Below, in pieces: positions 1-7,109 of a stretch of DNA of 64,000 nucleotides. Every line of letters begins with the position of its first letter. Position 1 is the first letter of the stretch. The notes under the pieces were generated by a model. That model saw nothing but the letters and a program-made list of their open reading frames with translations, was not told the DNA's origin and did not search any database. Origin of the DNA: Paraburkholderia diazotrophica. GTDB lineage: Bacteria > Pseudomonadota > Gammaproteobacteria > Burkholderiales > Burkholderiaceae. Location of the stretch: contig NZ_FNYE01000006.1 of NCBI RefSeq assembly GCF_900108945.1, forward strand, positions 186,001 through 250,000, in the 5' to 3' direction. Both the position numbers and the translations under genes were made by a program.

Positions 1-686
1 CTCAGTACGACTACACGTTCGACGGCATCATGCGCTCGTACGAGGATAGCCAGCAACGTCTCGGCATGAGAAAGATCGACGTGCTCTATGTTCACGATAT
101 CGGCATGGCGACGCACGGTGATGCGCATGGACACTATTGGCAGCAACTGACGCGAGGCGGCGGATTCCGGGCGCTTGCCGAGTTGCGCGACTCGCTTGCC
201 GTCTCCGCGATCGGACTCGGCGTCAACGAGTGGCAGGTCGCCGTCGATTCGATCCAGGAAGCCGACCTCGATCTCGTTCTGCTCGCGGGGCGCTACACAC
301 TGCTTGAACAGGAAGCGCTCACGCCCTTGCTGGACCGATGCGCCGGCACCGATACGCGGGTTGTCGCCGCTGGCGTATTCAATTCGGGCGTGCTTGCGGG
401 CAACGGCAAGTTCAACTATGGCGACGCTCCACCCGATGTCTCGCAGAAAGTCGCGCGCCTCGCCGCCGTGTGCGCGCGCTTCGACGTTCCGCTTGCCGCC
501 GCGGCGCTTCAGTTTCCGTTGGCGCATCCCGCCGTCGTCTCGTGCGTGGTCGGTGCGCGAAGCATCGATCAGTTGAGCAAGAACATCGAATGGCTCGAAA
601 CGCCCATTCCGGACCAGCTCTGGCACGCGTTGCAGCGCGACGGCTTGCTCGCCGAATCGGCGCCCGTACCGGAGGTCTGCGCATGA
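1..686 (+). CDS. Aldo/keto reductase, sugar 1-dehydrogenase type (5' truncated)
   Basis: Carboxy-terminal ~227 residues of an aldo/keto reductase; the reading frame is open to the first base of the window, so the start lies outside. Visible family marks are the RLGMRKIDVLYVHDIG strand with its catalytic-type histidine, the ACGVFNSG-like strand (here VVAAGVFNSGVLAG), and the C-terminal VVGARSIDQLSKNIEW coenzyme-binding segment. It resembles the D-threo-aldose / L-fucose / L-galactose 1-dehydrogenases and pyridoxal 4-dehydrogenase branch, which oxidise the anomeric carbon to a lactone. Its stop overlaps the next ATG (ATGA at 683), so it was built as part of an operon with the remnant and the altronate-route genes downstream. 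Given those neighbours I infer an L-galactose or similar sugar dehydrogenase; the substrate is not provable from sequence. Confidence 0.85.
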   Translation, partial: QYDYTFDGIMRSYEDSQQRLGMRKIDVLYVHDIGMATHGDAHGHYWQQLTRGGGFRALAELRDSLAVSAIGLGVNEWQVAVDSIQEADLDLVLLAGRYTLLEQEALTPLLDRCAGTDTRVVAAGVFNSGVLAGNGKFNYGDAPPDVSQKVARLAAVCARFDVPLAAAALQFPLAHPAVVSCVVGARSIDQLSKNIEWLETPIPDQLWHALQRDGLLAESAPVPEVCA

Positions 687-841
687 CGTTCGGGATCGAT
701 GCGCACGACTGGCTCGCGTGGTGCGAAGCGTGCGGCGGCCGTTTCCTTGGCCGCGAGGCACAGCCCCGCATGTTCGGCAGCAGTGCATTCCATTTCTACA
801 GAATCGATCGGCCATCCGGTCATCGAGTCGCTCAATCTTAA
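683..841 (+). pseudogene. Possible internally deleted amidohydrolase (sugar lactonase) remnant
   Basis: A 52-codon frame starts at an ATG overlapping the stop of the upstream reductase. It begins MTFGIDAHDW, like the start of amidohydrolase-2 sugar lactonases (xIDAHQHxW), and near its end reads RMFGSSAFHFYRID, like the usual end of that family (xGxNAxxFYxL). About 30 residues lie between, where a working enzyme has roughly 250. The simplest reading is a large internal deletion that left the two ends of a lactonase in frame. The position fits: such lactonases sit next to this type of sugar dehydrogenase. The match is short and made by eye; it may instead be a chance frame. Confidence 0.4.
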
Positions 842-851
842 GGACGTCACA

Positions 852-1859
852 ATGCTCAGCGTCATCTGTGAATCGCCCGGCGTTCTGCGCCACGAAGACC
901 GCAAACCGCCTCACCGCGCAGACGGCGAGGTACTGCTGCGCGTCAGTCGCGTCGGTATCTGCGGCACCGACATGCATATCTATACGGGGAATCAGCCGTA
1001 TCTCCAGTATCCGCGCGTGATGGGACACGAGCTGTCGGCTATCGTCGCTGAGGCGGAGACCGGCGCGCACGTTGCGCCCGGCGACGCCGTCTACGTGATG
1101 CCCTATCTGTCCTGCGGGACATGCGTCGCGTGCAGGCAGGGAAAAACGAATTGCTGCGTCAATATCAAGGTATTGGGCGTGCATCGCGATGGCGCGTTGG
1201 CGGAATATCTGTCGGTGCCCGCGCAGTTCGTTCACAAGGCGGACGGCGTTACGCTCGATCAGGCGGCGATGCTCGAATTCCTCGCGATCGGCGCACACGC
1301 GGTTCGCCGTGCCGACGTATCGGCCGGCCAGCGGGTGCTCGTCGTGGGCGCGGGGCCCATCGGCATGGCCGCCATGCTGTTTGCAAAACTGCGCGGCGCA
1401 GTCGTTACCTGCCTGGACACCCGCGCAGACCGTCTCGCGTTCTGCCGCGAGCACATTGGCGTTTCCACCGTTTCCATCGGGCCTGCTGACGCTGATGAAC
1501 TATCGGCGCTCACGGCCGGCGAGTTCTTCGACGTCGTGTTCGACGCGACTGGGAACATCAAGGCGATGAACCGGGGCTTCGAGTTCATTGCACACGGCGG
1601 AAAATATGTGCTTATCTCAATCGTGCCGGGCGAGGTCACGTTCTCCGACCCGGAGTTTCACAAGCGCGAAGCGACGCTGCTCGGCAGCCGCAATGCAACT
1701 GCGGAAGACTTCGAGACAGTGCTGGACGCGATGCGCGCAGGCCTCATCCCGGACAAGGCGCTCAATACTCACCGGATGAGCCTGGCAGACGTGCCAACCG
1801 AGTTTCCGAAACTGATGGAGCCGGGACAGACCGTCGTCAAGGCTTTGGTCGAGTGCTAA
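852..1859 (+). CDS. Zinc-dependent alcohol dehydrogenase, L-galactonate 5-dehydrogenase-like
   Basis: 335-residue medium-chain dehydrogenase. Catalytic zinc ligands are seen in GICGTDMH and MGHELSA, the structural zinc loop in CGTCVACRQGKTNCC, and the NAD-binding Rossmann motif in VVGAGPIGMAA. I chose the ATG at 852 because the protein begins MLSVICESPGVLR as in the family; the longer frame only adds an unrelated tail. It sits 22 bp before a tagaturonate reductase-like gene and then an altronate dehydratase, so the likely reaction is L-galactonate to D-tagaturonate, as for E. coli LgoD/YjjN. A related polyol or aldonate dehydrogenase remains possible. Family call is firm, substrate is inference. 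Confidence 0.85.
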   Translation: MLSVICESPGVLRHEDRKPPHRADGEVLLRVSRVGICGTDMHIYTGNQPYLQYPRVMGHELSAIVAEAETGAHVAPGDAVYVMPYLSCGTCVACRQGKTNCCVNIKVLGVHRDGALAEYLSVPAQFVHKADGVTLDQAAMLEFLAIGAHAVRRADVSAGQRVLVVGAGPIGMAAMLFAKLRGAVVTCLDTRADRLAFCREHIGVSTVSIGPADADELSALTAGEFFDVVFDATGNIKAMNRGFEFIAHGGKYVLISIVPGEVTFSDPEFHKREATLLGSRNATAEDFETVLDAMRAGLIPDKALNTHRMSLADVPTEFPKLMEPGQTVVKALVEC

Positions 1860-1881
1860 ACGAAACGGCAGGATCGTTCGA

Positions 1882-3039
1882 ATGAGTCAACCCATTCTTC
1901 AGTTCGGCACCAGCCGCTTCCTGCAGGCACATGTCGCCCTGTTCGTCTCGCAGGCGCTCGAACGCGGTGATGCGCTCGGCGGCATCGGCGTCGTGCAAAG
2001 CACCGACAATCCGGCAAATCATGCGCGCATCGCGGCATTGAATACAGCGAACAGCTATCCCGTGAAGATCCGCGGCTGGCAGGAGGGCGCGATCGTGGAC
2101 ACGGTGATTCACTGCCGCGCCGTGCGCGCAGCGTGGATCGCCGATCGCGACTGGGCGATGATCCGTCATACCGCGATTCATGATGCACGCGTCATCGTGT
2201 CGAATACGGGCGACGGGGGCTATCGCCTCGATGAGCGCGATTCGGCAGCACTGCTCTCGACGGACACACGGGTACCGCGCAGCTTCCCGGCCAAGCTGCT
2301 TGTGCTCCTTCATGCACGATGGCGCGAACGACCCGACCGTGGCGTATCAGTCTTTCCCTGTGAACTGGTCGCGAGCAACGGCGACACGCTGCGCGATATC
2401 GTACTGGGTCTTGCCAGACGCTGGCAGCAGCCTGCTGCGTTCGTCGAATACCTGTCGCAGCGATGCGTGTGGGTCAATTCGCTCGTCGACCGGATCGTAT
2501 CGGAACCCATCGAACCCGTGGGCGCAGTGGCCGAACCCTATGCGCTGTGGGCGATCGAGCGACGCGCAGGCATGGAACTGCCGTGTACCCACGAAGACAT
2601 CATCGTCACTGACGATCTGCGCAGCTACGAGCGGCTCAAGCTGTTCTTTTTGAATCTTGGACATACGTGGCTGGCCGATCAGTGGCTTGCCCAAAGCCGA
2701 AGCCCGAGCGAAACGGTCGCCGATGCGATGAACGATGCCGCACTGCGCGAGAGCATCGAGGCTGTCTGGGAGAAGGAAGTGATGCCTGTCTTCACTGCAA
2801 TGGGTTTGCGCGCCCGCGCTGAAGAGTACGTCGCGAGCGTGCGGGAACGGTTTCTCAATCCGTATCTGGATCACCGCATCTCGGATATCGCAAACAATCA
2901 TGTAGAGAAGGTGCGGCGGCGAATCGTGCCGCTCATGGATCTGGCGGATTCACTGTCGATTGCGCCCCGTCAGACGCGTCTTCGTGACCTGCTTACGCGG
3001 CATGGAATGGCACCTTCGACGCAAGGGGCGGACGCATAA
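1882..3039 (+). CDS. uxaB: Mannitol dehydrogenase family, tagaturonate reductase (altronate oxidoreductase)-like
   Basis: 385 residues, shorter than E. coli UxaB (about 480). The start MSQPILQFGTSRFLQAHVALFVSQAL is the typical QFGxGxFxRAH nucleotide-binding entry of the polyol-specific long-chain dehydrogenases, and RLKLFFLNLGHTWLA carries the K-x(4)-N-x(2)-H catalytic signature. It interconverts D-tagaturonate and D-altronate with NAD(H). The stop and the next start share bases (TAATG at 3037-3041), so it is translationally coupled to the altronate dehydratase that uses its product. The symbol is given by pathway position and family; an alternative is another aldonate reductase of the same fold. 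Confidence 0.8.
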   Translation: MSQPILQFGTSRFLQAHVALFVSQALERGDALGGIGVVQSTDNPANHARIAALNTANSYPVKIRGWQEGAIVDTVIHCRAVRAAWIADRDWAMIRHTAIHDARVIVSNTGDGGYRLDERDSAALLSTDTRVPRSFPAKLLVLLHARWRERPDRGVSVFPCELVASNGDTLRDIVLGLARRWQQPAAFVEYLSQRCVWVNSLVDRIVSEPIEPVGAVAEPYALWAIERRAGMELPCTHEDIIVTDDLRSYERLKLFFLNLGHTWLADQWLAQSRSPSETVADAMNDAALRESIEAVWEKEVMPVFTAMGLRARAEEYVASVRERFLNPYLDHRISDIANNHVEKVRRRIVPLMDLADSLSIAPRQTRLRDLLTRHGMAPSTQGADA

Positions 3040-4565
3040 TGAAAGACCAGACGGTCGTCATGCTTCACGGTGACGACAACGTTGCCGTGGCGCTGCGGGC
3101 AATCGAGGCCGGCACGTCAATCGAGGCCGGCGGGCAATCGGTTCTCGCCGGAAGTGAAATTCCGGCTGGACACAAGCTGGCTATCCGGCACATTTCGCGT
3201 GGCAGCGCAGTGACCAAGTACCGGCAGACCATCGGTGTCGCGCTGACTGATATTGAGCCAGGTGAGCACGTGCACGTTCACAACGTCGGCATGCCGGAGC
3301 ATCACTCCCATTGCTCCGCGCACAACGGGGCTGCACCCGCCCGCACGGCTGCTGCGCAGTCTGAAACTTTTCAAGGGTTTCTGCGCGCTAACGGACAGGT
3401 CGGAACCCGCAATTATGTCGGGCTCATTGCCAGCGTCAATTGTTCGGCGAGCGTCTGTCACGCGATCGCGGACGCTTTCAGAGGCGACGTCATGGCCCCG
3501 TTTGATGCGGTCGATGGCGTCGTCGCCATTACTCATCAAAGCGGTTGCGGAATGTCTGCTGCGGGCGACGGCATGACATTGCTCCGACGCACGCTTATCG
3601 GCTATGCCAACAATCCGAATTTTGCAGGTGTATTAGTGGTGGGACTCGGCTGTGAAGTCAATCAGGTCAGCGGCATCATGAATTCGTCAGGCCCTGACCG
3701 CCCCGATCTTGTCCAAAGCCTGGTCATACAGGATGAGGGCGGCGTACGGGAGACGGTGGCACGCGGAATAGCGATCGTTCGGGAGATGTTGTCCGCGGCC
3801 AACCGTTTGACGCGTACAGCGGTTCCCGCCGCACGACTGAAGGTGGGGCTCCAATGCGGCGGCTCGGATGGGTATTCGGGGATTACAGCGAATCCCGCGC
3901 TCGGCGCAGCCGTCGATCTTCTCGTACGCAGCGGCGGCACGGCGATTCTTTCTGAAACGCCCGAGATCTATGGCGCGGAGCACCTGCTGACACAACGGGC
4001 CACGTCAACCGAGCTCGCGCAACGACTGCTCGACAAACTGCGGTGGTGGGAGCGATATGCCGCCGAATCAGGCGGTGATATGAACAACAACCCGTCGCCC
4101 GGCAACAAGGCGGGTGGCATCACCACCATCCTCGAGAAATCACTAGGTGCAGTGTCCAAGGGTGGAAGCACAGCGCTCGCCGCTGTCTATGATTACGCTG
4201 AACGCGTATCAATGCCCGGCCTGGTGTTCATGGACACGCCCGGCTATGACCCGGTGTCCGCTACCGGTCAGATCGCGGGCGGTGCCAATCTGGTTTGCTT
4301 TACGACCGGGCGAGGTTCAGTGTTCGGCTCCAAGCCGGTGCCGACCATCAAGCTCGCGACAACCAGCGGACTGTTCGAGCGAATGCGCGCGGATATGGAT
4401 TTCAACTGCGGTCGGATTGTGGACGAGTCGCTTACCGTAGAGCAAGCTGGTACTCAGCTCTTCCGACTGATGCTGGACGTCGCCTCCGGCAGGAAGACCC
4501 AGAGCGAACGGAATGGAATCGGCGACCGTGAGTTTGTGCCCTGGATGCGCGGCGCAATCATGTAA
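3039..4565 (+). CDS. uxaA: Altronate dehydratase (SAF domain plus UxaA/GarD catalytic domain)
   Basis: 508 residues, the full length of UxaA. The first ~95 residues form the SAF-type domain ending in a histidine-rich stretch (VHVHNVGMPEHHSH). The rest is the D-galactarate/altronate dehydratase domain, starting NGQVGTRNYVGLIASVNCSASV, with HQSGCGMS, GCEVNQ, LQCGGSDGYSGITANPALG and NNNPSPGNKAGGITTILEKSLG. The enzyme is iron-dependent and removes water from D-altronate to give 2-keto-3-deoxygluconate, which enters the Entner-Doudoroff route. It is the last clear catabolic gene of this cluster; a kinase and aldolase for the product are not in the window. Confidence 0.93.
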   Translation: MKDQTVVMLHGDDNVAVALRAIEAGTSIEAGGQSVLAGSEIPAGHKLAIRHISRGSAVTKYRQTIGVALTDIEPGEHVHVHNVGMPEHHSHCSAHNGAAPARTAAAQSETFQGFLRANGQVGTRNYVGLIASVNCSASVCHAIADAFRGDVMAPFDAVDGVVAITHQSGCGMSAAGDGMTLLRRTLIGYANNPNFAGVLVVGLGCEVNQVSGIMNSSGPDRPDLVQSLVIQDEGGVRETVARGIAIVREMLSAANRLTRTAVPAARLKVGLQCGGSDGYSGITANPALGAAVDLLVRSGGTAILSETPEIYGAEHLLTQRATSTELAQRLLDKLRWWERYAAESGGDMNNNPSPGNKAGGITTILEKSLGAVSKGGSTALAAVYDYAERVSMPGLVFMDTPGYDPVSATGQIAGGANLVCFTTGRGSVFGSKPVPTIKLATTSGLFERMRADMDFNCGRIVDESLTVEQAGTQLFRLMLDVASGRKTQSERNGIGDREFVPWMRGAIM

Positions 4566-4645
4566 GGCTCCTCCGTGTATCGCGCAAACATTTGCTTGAC
4601 GATAACTCCTGGCACCTGCGGATACTTCACCGGCAGTCAACGGCA

Positions 4646-4912
4646 ATGCAGACAACAGCATATGGATTAACGCCACAAGATGGCGTGAGCGAAATCCACT
4701 TGTCAGTTCAGCAAAGACGCTTACTTGACGAGGCGCTTTCACTGCTGATCGACGCACGCTCGCGTGTGCTAGAGATTACGGTTCACGTCTGTCGACGACA
4801 GGGCGCAGTCGCTCCCGACGTATACGCCTTCGAACTGCCCGAAATCATTGAGCTTCAGCGGCGCATCGACGGAAAGCGCGAGTTACTCGACGCGATGGAG
4901 TTCGGGCTTTAA
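4646..4912 (+). CDS. Hypothetical protein, 88 residues
   Basis: Small soluble protein starting MQTTAYGLTPQDGVSEIHLS and ending ELPEIIELQRRIDGKRELLDAMEFGL. I do not recognise a family. It looks largely alpha-helical (LLDEALSLLIDARSRVLEITVHVCRRQ) with no membrane segment or signal peptide. A longer frame reaches back to 4592, but the added residues look like random sequence. It follows the altronate dehydratase after 80 bp on the same strand and could be cotranscribed; codon use is like the neighbours. No function is proposed. Confidence 0.45.
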   Translation: MQTTAYGLTPQDGVSEIHLSVQQRRLLDEALSLLIDARSRVLEITVHVCRRQGAVAPDVYAFELPEIIELQRRIDGKRELLDAMEFGL

Positions 4913-5085
4913 AGCGGAAGTCGCGGCCATCGCTGTCGGCGTTGACCGCGAGTCACGCCGCCTGACATTTAGCAGTAGGCACTGCGTCTGGCGGCGGCGC
5001 TCGTGCTCGACCGGCATTGCGCTTCTGGCGGGGGCCGCGGCTACGTTCCTTAGACACTACTCACTTCTTCTTGGACAAATTCACT

Positions 5086-5424
5086 ATGCGTCACTGTTTC
5101 GCGCTAGATCTGAAAGACGACCACGCATTGATTACCCGCTACGAAGAGTACCACTGCAACGTTTGGCCAGAAGTGCTGCAGCATCTACGTGAGCATGGCG
5201 TCGTGGATATGAAGATTTTCAGGCTGGGGACGCGCTTAACGATGGTAATGGACACCGATGATTCTGTGTTCGATGCCGAAGCGATGTCGGGGGCAGCTGA
5301 AACGAATCCGGTTATCCGGGCTTGGGAAGATTTGATGTGGCGCTTCCAGGCTGCGACTCCCTGGACGCCGACGGGCCAGAAATGGGTTGCGATGAAGGAG
5401 ATATTCGACCTGCGACACGCATGA
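5086..5424 (+). CDS. L-rhamnose/L-fucose mutarotase family protein (RhaM-like)
   Basis: 112 residues, the normal size of the RhaM/YiiL family, which speeds alpha/beta anomer interconversion of deoxy-hexoses. Family features are LKDDHALITRYEEYHCNVWPEVLQHLREHGVVDMKIF and the end MWRFQAATPWTPTGQKWVAMKEIFDL, containing the histidine and the aromatic residues of the sugar pocket. Start at 5086 (MRHCFALDLKDD) matches the family; upstream residues do not. It sits downstream of the aldonate genes, where a mutarotase would feed the sugar dehydrogenase at the window start. The sugar could be L-fucose, L-galactose or L-rhamnose; these are stereochemically related. Confidence 0.8.
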   Translation: MRHCFALDLKDDHALITRYEEYHCNVWPEVLQHLREHGVVDMKIFRLGTRLTMVMDTDDSVFDAEAMSGAAETNPVIRAWEDLMWRFQAATPWTPTGQKWVAMKEIFDLRHA

Positions 5425-5664
5425 AATACGAAGGCCTCTTACGCCACGCGCCCGTCTCCAGCGAAAATCGGTGAGGAATATGCGCGCCTCACCGGCGAAC
5501 CTCCTGTTGCGCCTCGCGGAAGTCTCGCCAGGATTGCCCAGATACTGCAGCCTACATTCACCGAAATTTTCTTCGCGCAACGGCTCGTCCTGGTCGAAGG
5601 CATTGAGGACGTCGCCTACATTCACGCTTGGAAAAAAATCCGCTGCTTATCGGCGCCAAGCTAG
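5425..5664 (+). pseudogene. Fragment of an OLD-family (ATPase/TOPRIM) nuclease
   Basis: Open in one frame directly after the mutarotase stop, with no plausible start codon. It reads PSPAKIGEEYARLTG, PRGSLARIAQILQPTF and then RLVLVEGIEDVAYIHAW. The last part is the first strand of a TOPRIM domain (VLVEGxxD), and the lead-in resembles the linker between ATPase and TOPRIM domains in OLD-type overcoming-lysogenization-defect nucleases. The frame breaks after a run of seven A and stops. No ATPase part is found nearby, so this is a remnant of an acquired defence or phage gene. Confidence 0.5.
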
Positions 5665-6404
5665 CCTTCGCTATGGATGAAGGTGCTGGGTCGGGGTCGC
5701 TTACGAAGCTTTGCGACAAAATAGTTGCGTTTGGAACGTGTTGTTAGTCAACTGGCGCGCTTTGCAAATTGTGCGCCGGCATGTTGCGCGCCCCGGCGTG
5801 TCGTCCCGCTGCCAGGCCTGGTCGAGCGGCCGGTCTACGGCACTCAACGGCCACATTCGTTCAACTACACCAACGTCCGCTTCGGCCGATATCGAGTCAA
5901 TCGACTTTCCCGTTTGCCGGCGGGATTGCCCCTGGCCATCCAGGCTGCGAGCACGCGCCATTAGACTACCGATCGTCGGTACGTTCCGGGAGCCGCTGCA
6001 CGTACTGGAGGCGTCGTCGGAAGTGTGCAAAGTGTGATAGCGATATCGCTGGGTTTCATCTACCGTAGGTTTGTTGGCACCCGCGGGCTCGTGCGTCCGG
6101 AGTTGATCGTGATGTGCGAGGGCAACGGGGAAATTGCTAAGAAAAGAAACGCGACTTTGATCGTGCTCTGGTCGCGGCTCCACTGGGCGGGCGCGAGAGC
6201 TATGGATTACTGCCACGCTGAATAGCCATGGTCGACCCTGCGCGGAAGCGAATGACACGTGAAATATTAAAAAACAGCTTTCATTTTTCAGGGTTTATTG
6301 CACGACCATTCAGCGGCGTTTCTGAGTCTATTGCCCAATTTTTGCGGTCTATTGTGCAGGGACAATCGAAGCCACGCCGGCCGCGTGGTTTTGCCTTGAA
6401 TTCT
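5665..6404 (+). other. Intergenic stretch, no gene supported
   Basis: About 740 bp with no frame showing a known domain, good start and normal codon use. Base composition falls towards the TetR gene (runs such as gaaatattaaaaaacag near 6260), which is where its promoter should lie. Together with the OLD fragment before it, this looks like decayed acquired DNA. Confidence 0.6.
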
Positions 6405-6418
6405 TGAATGCCCAGTCA
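6405..6418. promoter_or_regulatory. Operator-like palindrome upstream of tetR
   Basis: TGAATGCCCAGTCA, a near palindrome of the form TGAnTG-N4-CAnTCA. The same motif, within a longer shared segment (GAATT-TTGAATG--CAGTCAT), lies in front of the MFS gene at 7096. Occurrence at both start regions suggests binding of the TetR protein encoded between them. It overlaps an upstream ATG at 6408, which argues that translation starts at 6432. Confidence 0.6.
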
Positions 6419-6431
6419 TAAACTGGGCTGC

Positions 6432-7076
6432 ATGAGCGATAACACTGCATCCCGGCGCACGTCTGGCGCGACCCGAGACGCCAGGCCCGACGCCGTCGGC
6501 GCGCGCGGCCGTCCACGCGAATTCGACACCGACGCGGTGCTCGCCGAGGCGAGCAAGGTGTTCTGGCGCCAAGGCTTTCATGGGACCTCCGTCGACGATC
6601 TCTGCAATGCGACGGGCGTGCTGCGCGGCAGCCTGTACGGCGTATTCGGCGACAAGCACGGCATCATGATGGCGGCGCTCGACCATTACGCGGACAAGGC
6701 CATTGCCGGTCTCGTCGAGCGGCTGAACGCGAACGTGCCGCCGGACGTCGCCGTGCGCAACGCGCTGCTGCACCACGCGCGCATCTCGTCCACGCTAACG
6801 GGCTGCTTCATCACGAATAGCACGCTCGAATTGCAGCCCGAAGACGAGGCGCTGCACGCAAAAATCCGCGCGATCCAGCGACGTGTCGTCACGCTGCTTG
6901 CGGCGGCCGTCATTCGCGGACAGGCGGCGGGCGTGTTCAATGGCGACCTCGACGAAAAGGCGGTCGCCGATTTCCTGCTGTGCATGACGCAAGGCCTGCG
7001 CGTGCTGGGTAAATGCAAGCGCAAGGAGGACGAGATGAAAGCAATCGTCGATATTGCGATGCGCGCGCTGACCTGA
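6432..7076 (+). CDS. TetR/AcrR family transcriptional regulator
   Basis: 214 residues. The amino-terminal DNA-binding domain is clear: GRPREFDTDAVLAEASKVFWRQGFHGTSVDDLCNATGVLRGSLYGVFGDKHGIM, about residues 30-83, with the helix-turn-helix in VDDLCNATGVLRGSLYGVF. The rest is a helical ligand domain with the GCFITNSTLEL pattern seen in regulators of DHA2-type pumps. Start at 6432 was chosen because the alternative ATG at 6408 lies inside the operator. The next gene, 32 bp downstream, is an MFS exporter with the same operator, so the protein probably represses itself and the pump and is released by an unknown compound. Confidence 0.92.
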   Translation: MSDNTASRRTSGATRDARPDAVGARGRPREFDTDAVLAEASKVFWRQGFHGTSVDDLCNATGVLRGSLYGVFGDKHGIMMAALDHYADKAIAGLVERLNANVPPDVAVRNALLHHARISSTLTGCFITNSTLELQPEDEALHAKIRAIQRRVVTLLAAAVIRGQAAGVFNGDLDEKAVADFLLCMTQGLRVLGKCKRKEDEMKAIVDIAMRALT

Positions 7077-7095
7077 AATTTTTTTATCGAATTTT

Positions 7096-7109
7096 TGAAT
7101 GATCAGTCA
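7096..7109. promoter_or_regulatory. Operator-like palindrome upstream of MFS gene
   Basis: TGAATGATCAGTCA, near-perfect palindrome around GATC. It is the second copy of the motif found at 6405-6418; 19 of 22 positions agree when flanking bases are included. It touches the ATG at 7109, so either the operator blocks translation-start DNA or the true start is the ATG at 7124. Confidence 0.6.

Noticed and set aside
5701..6258. Minus-strand frame of 185 codons in the decayed region
   Set aside because: No recognisable motif, poor codon pattern, no ribosome site; surrounded by a gene relic.
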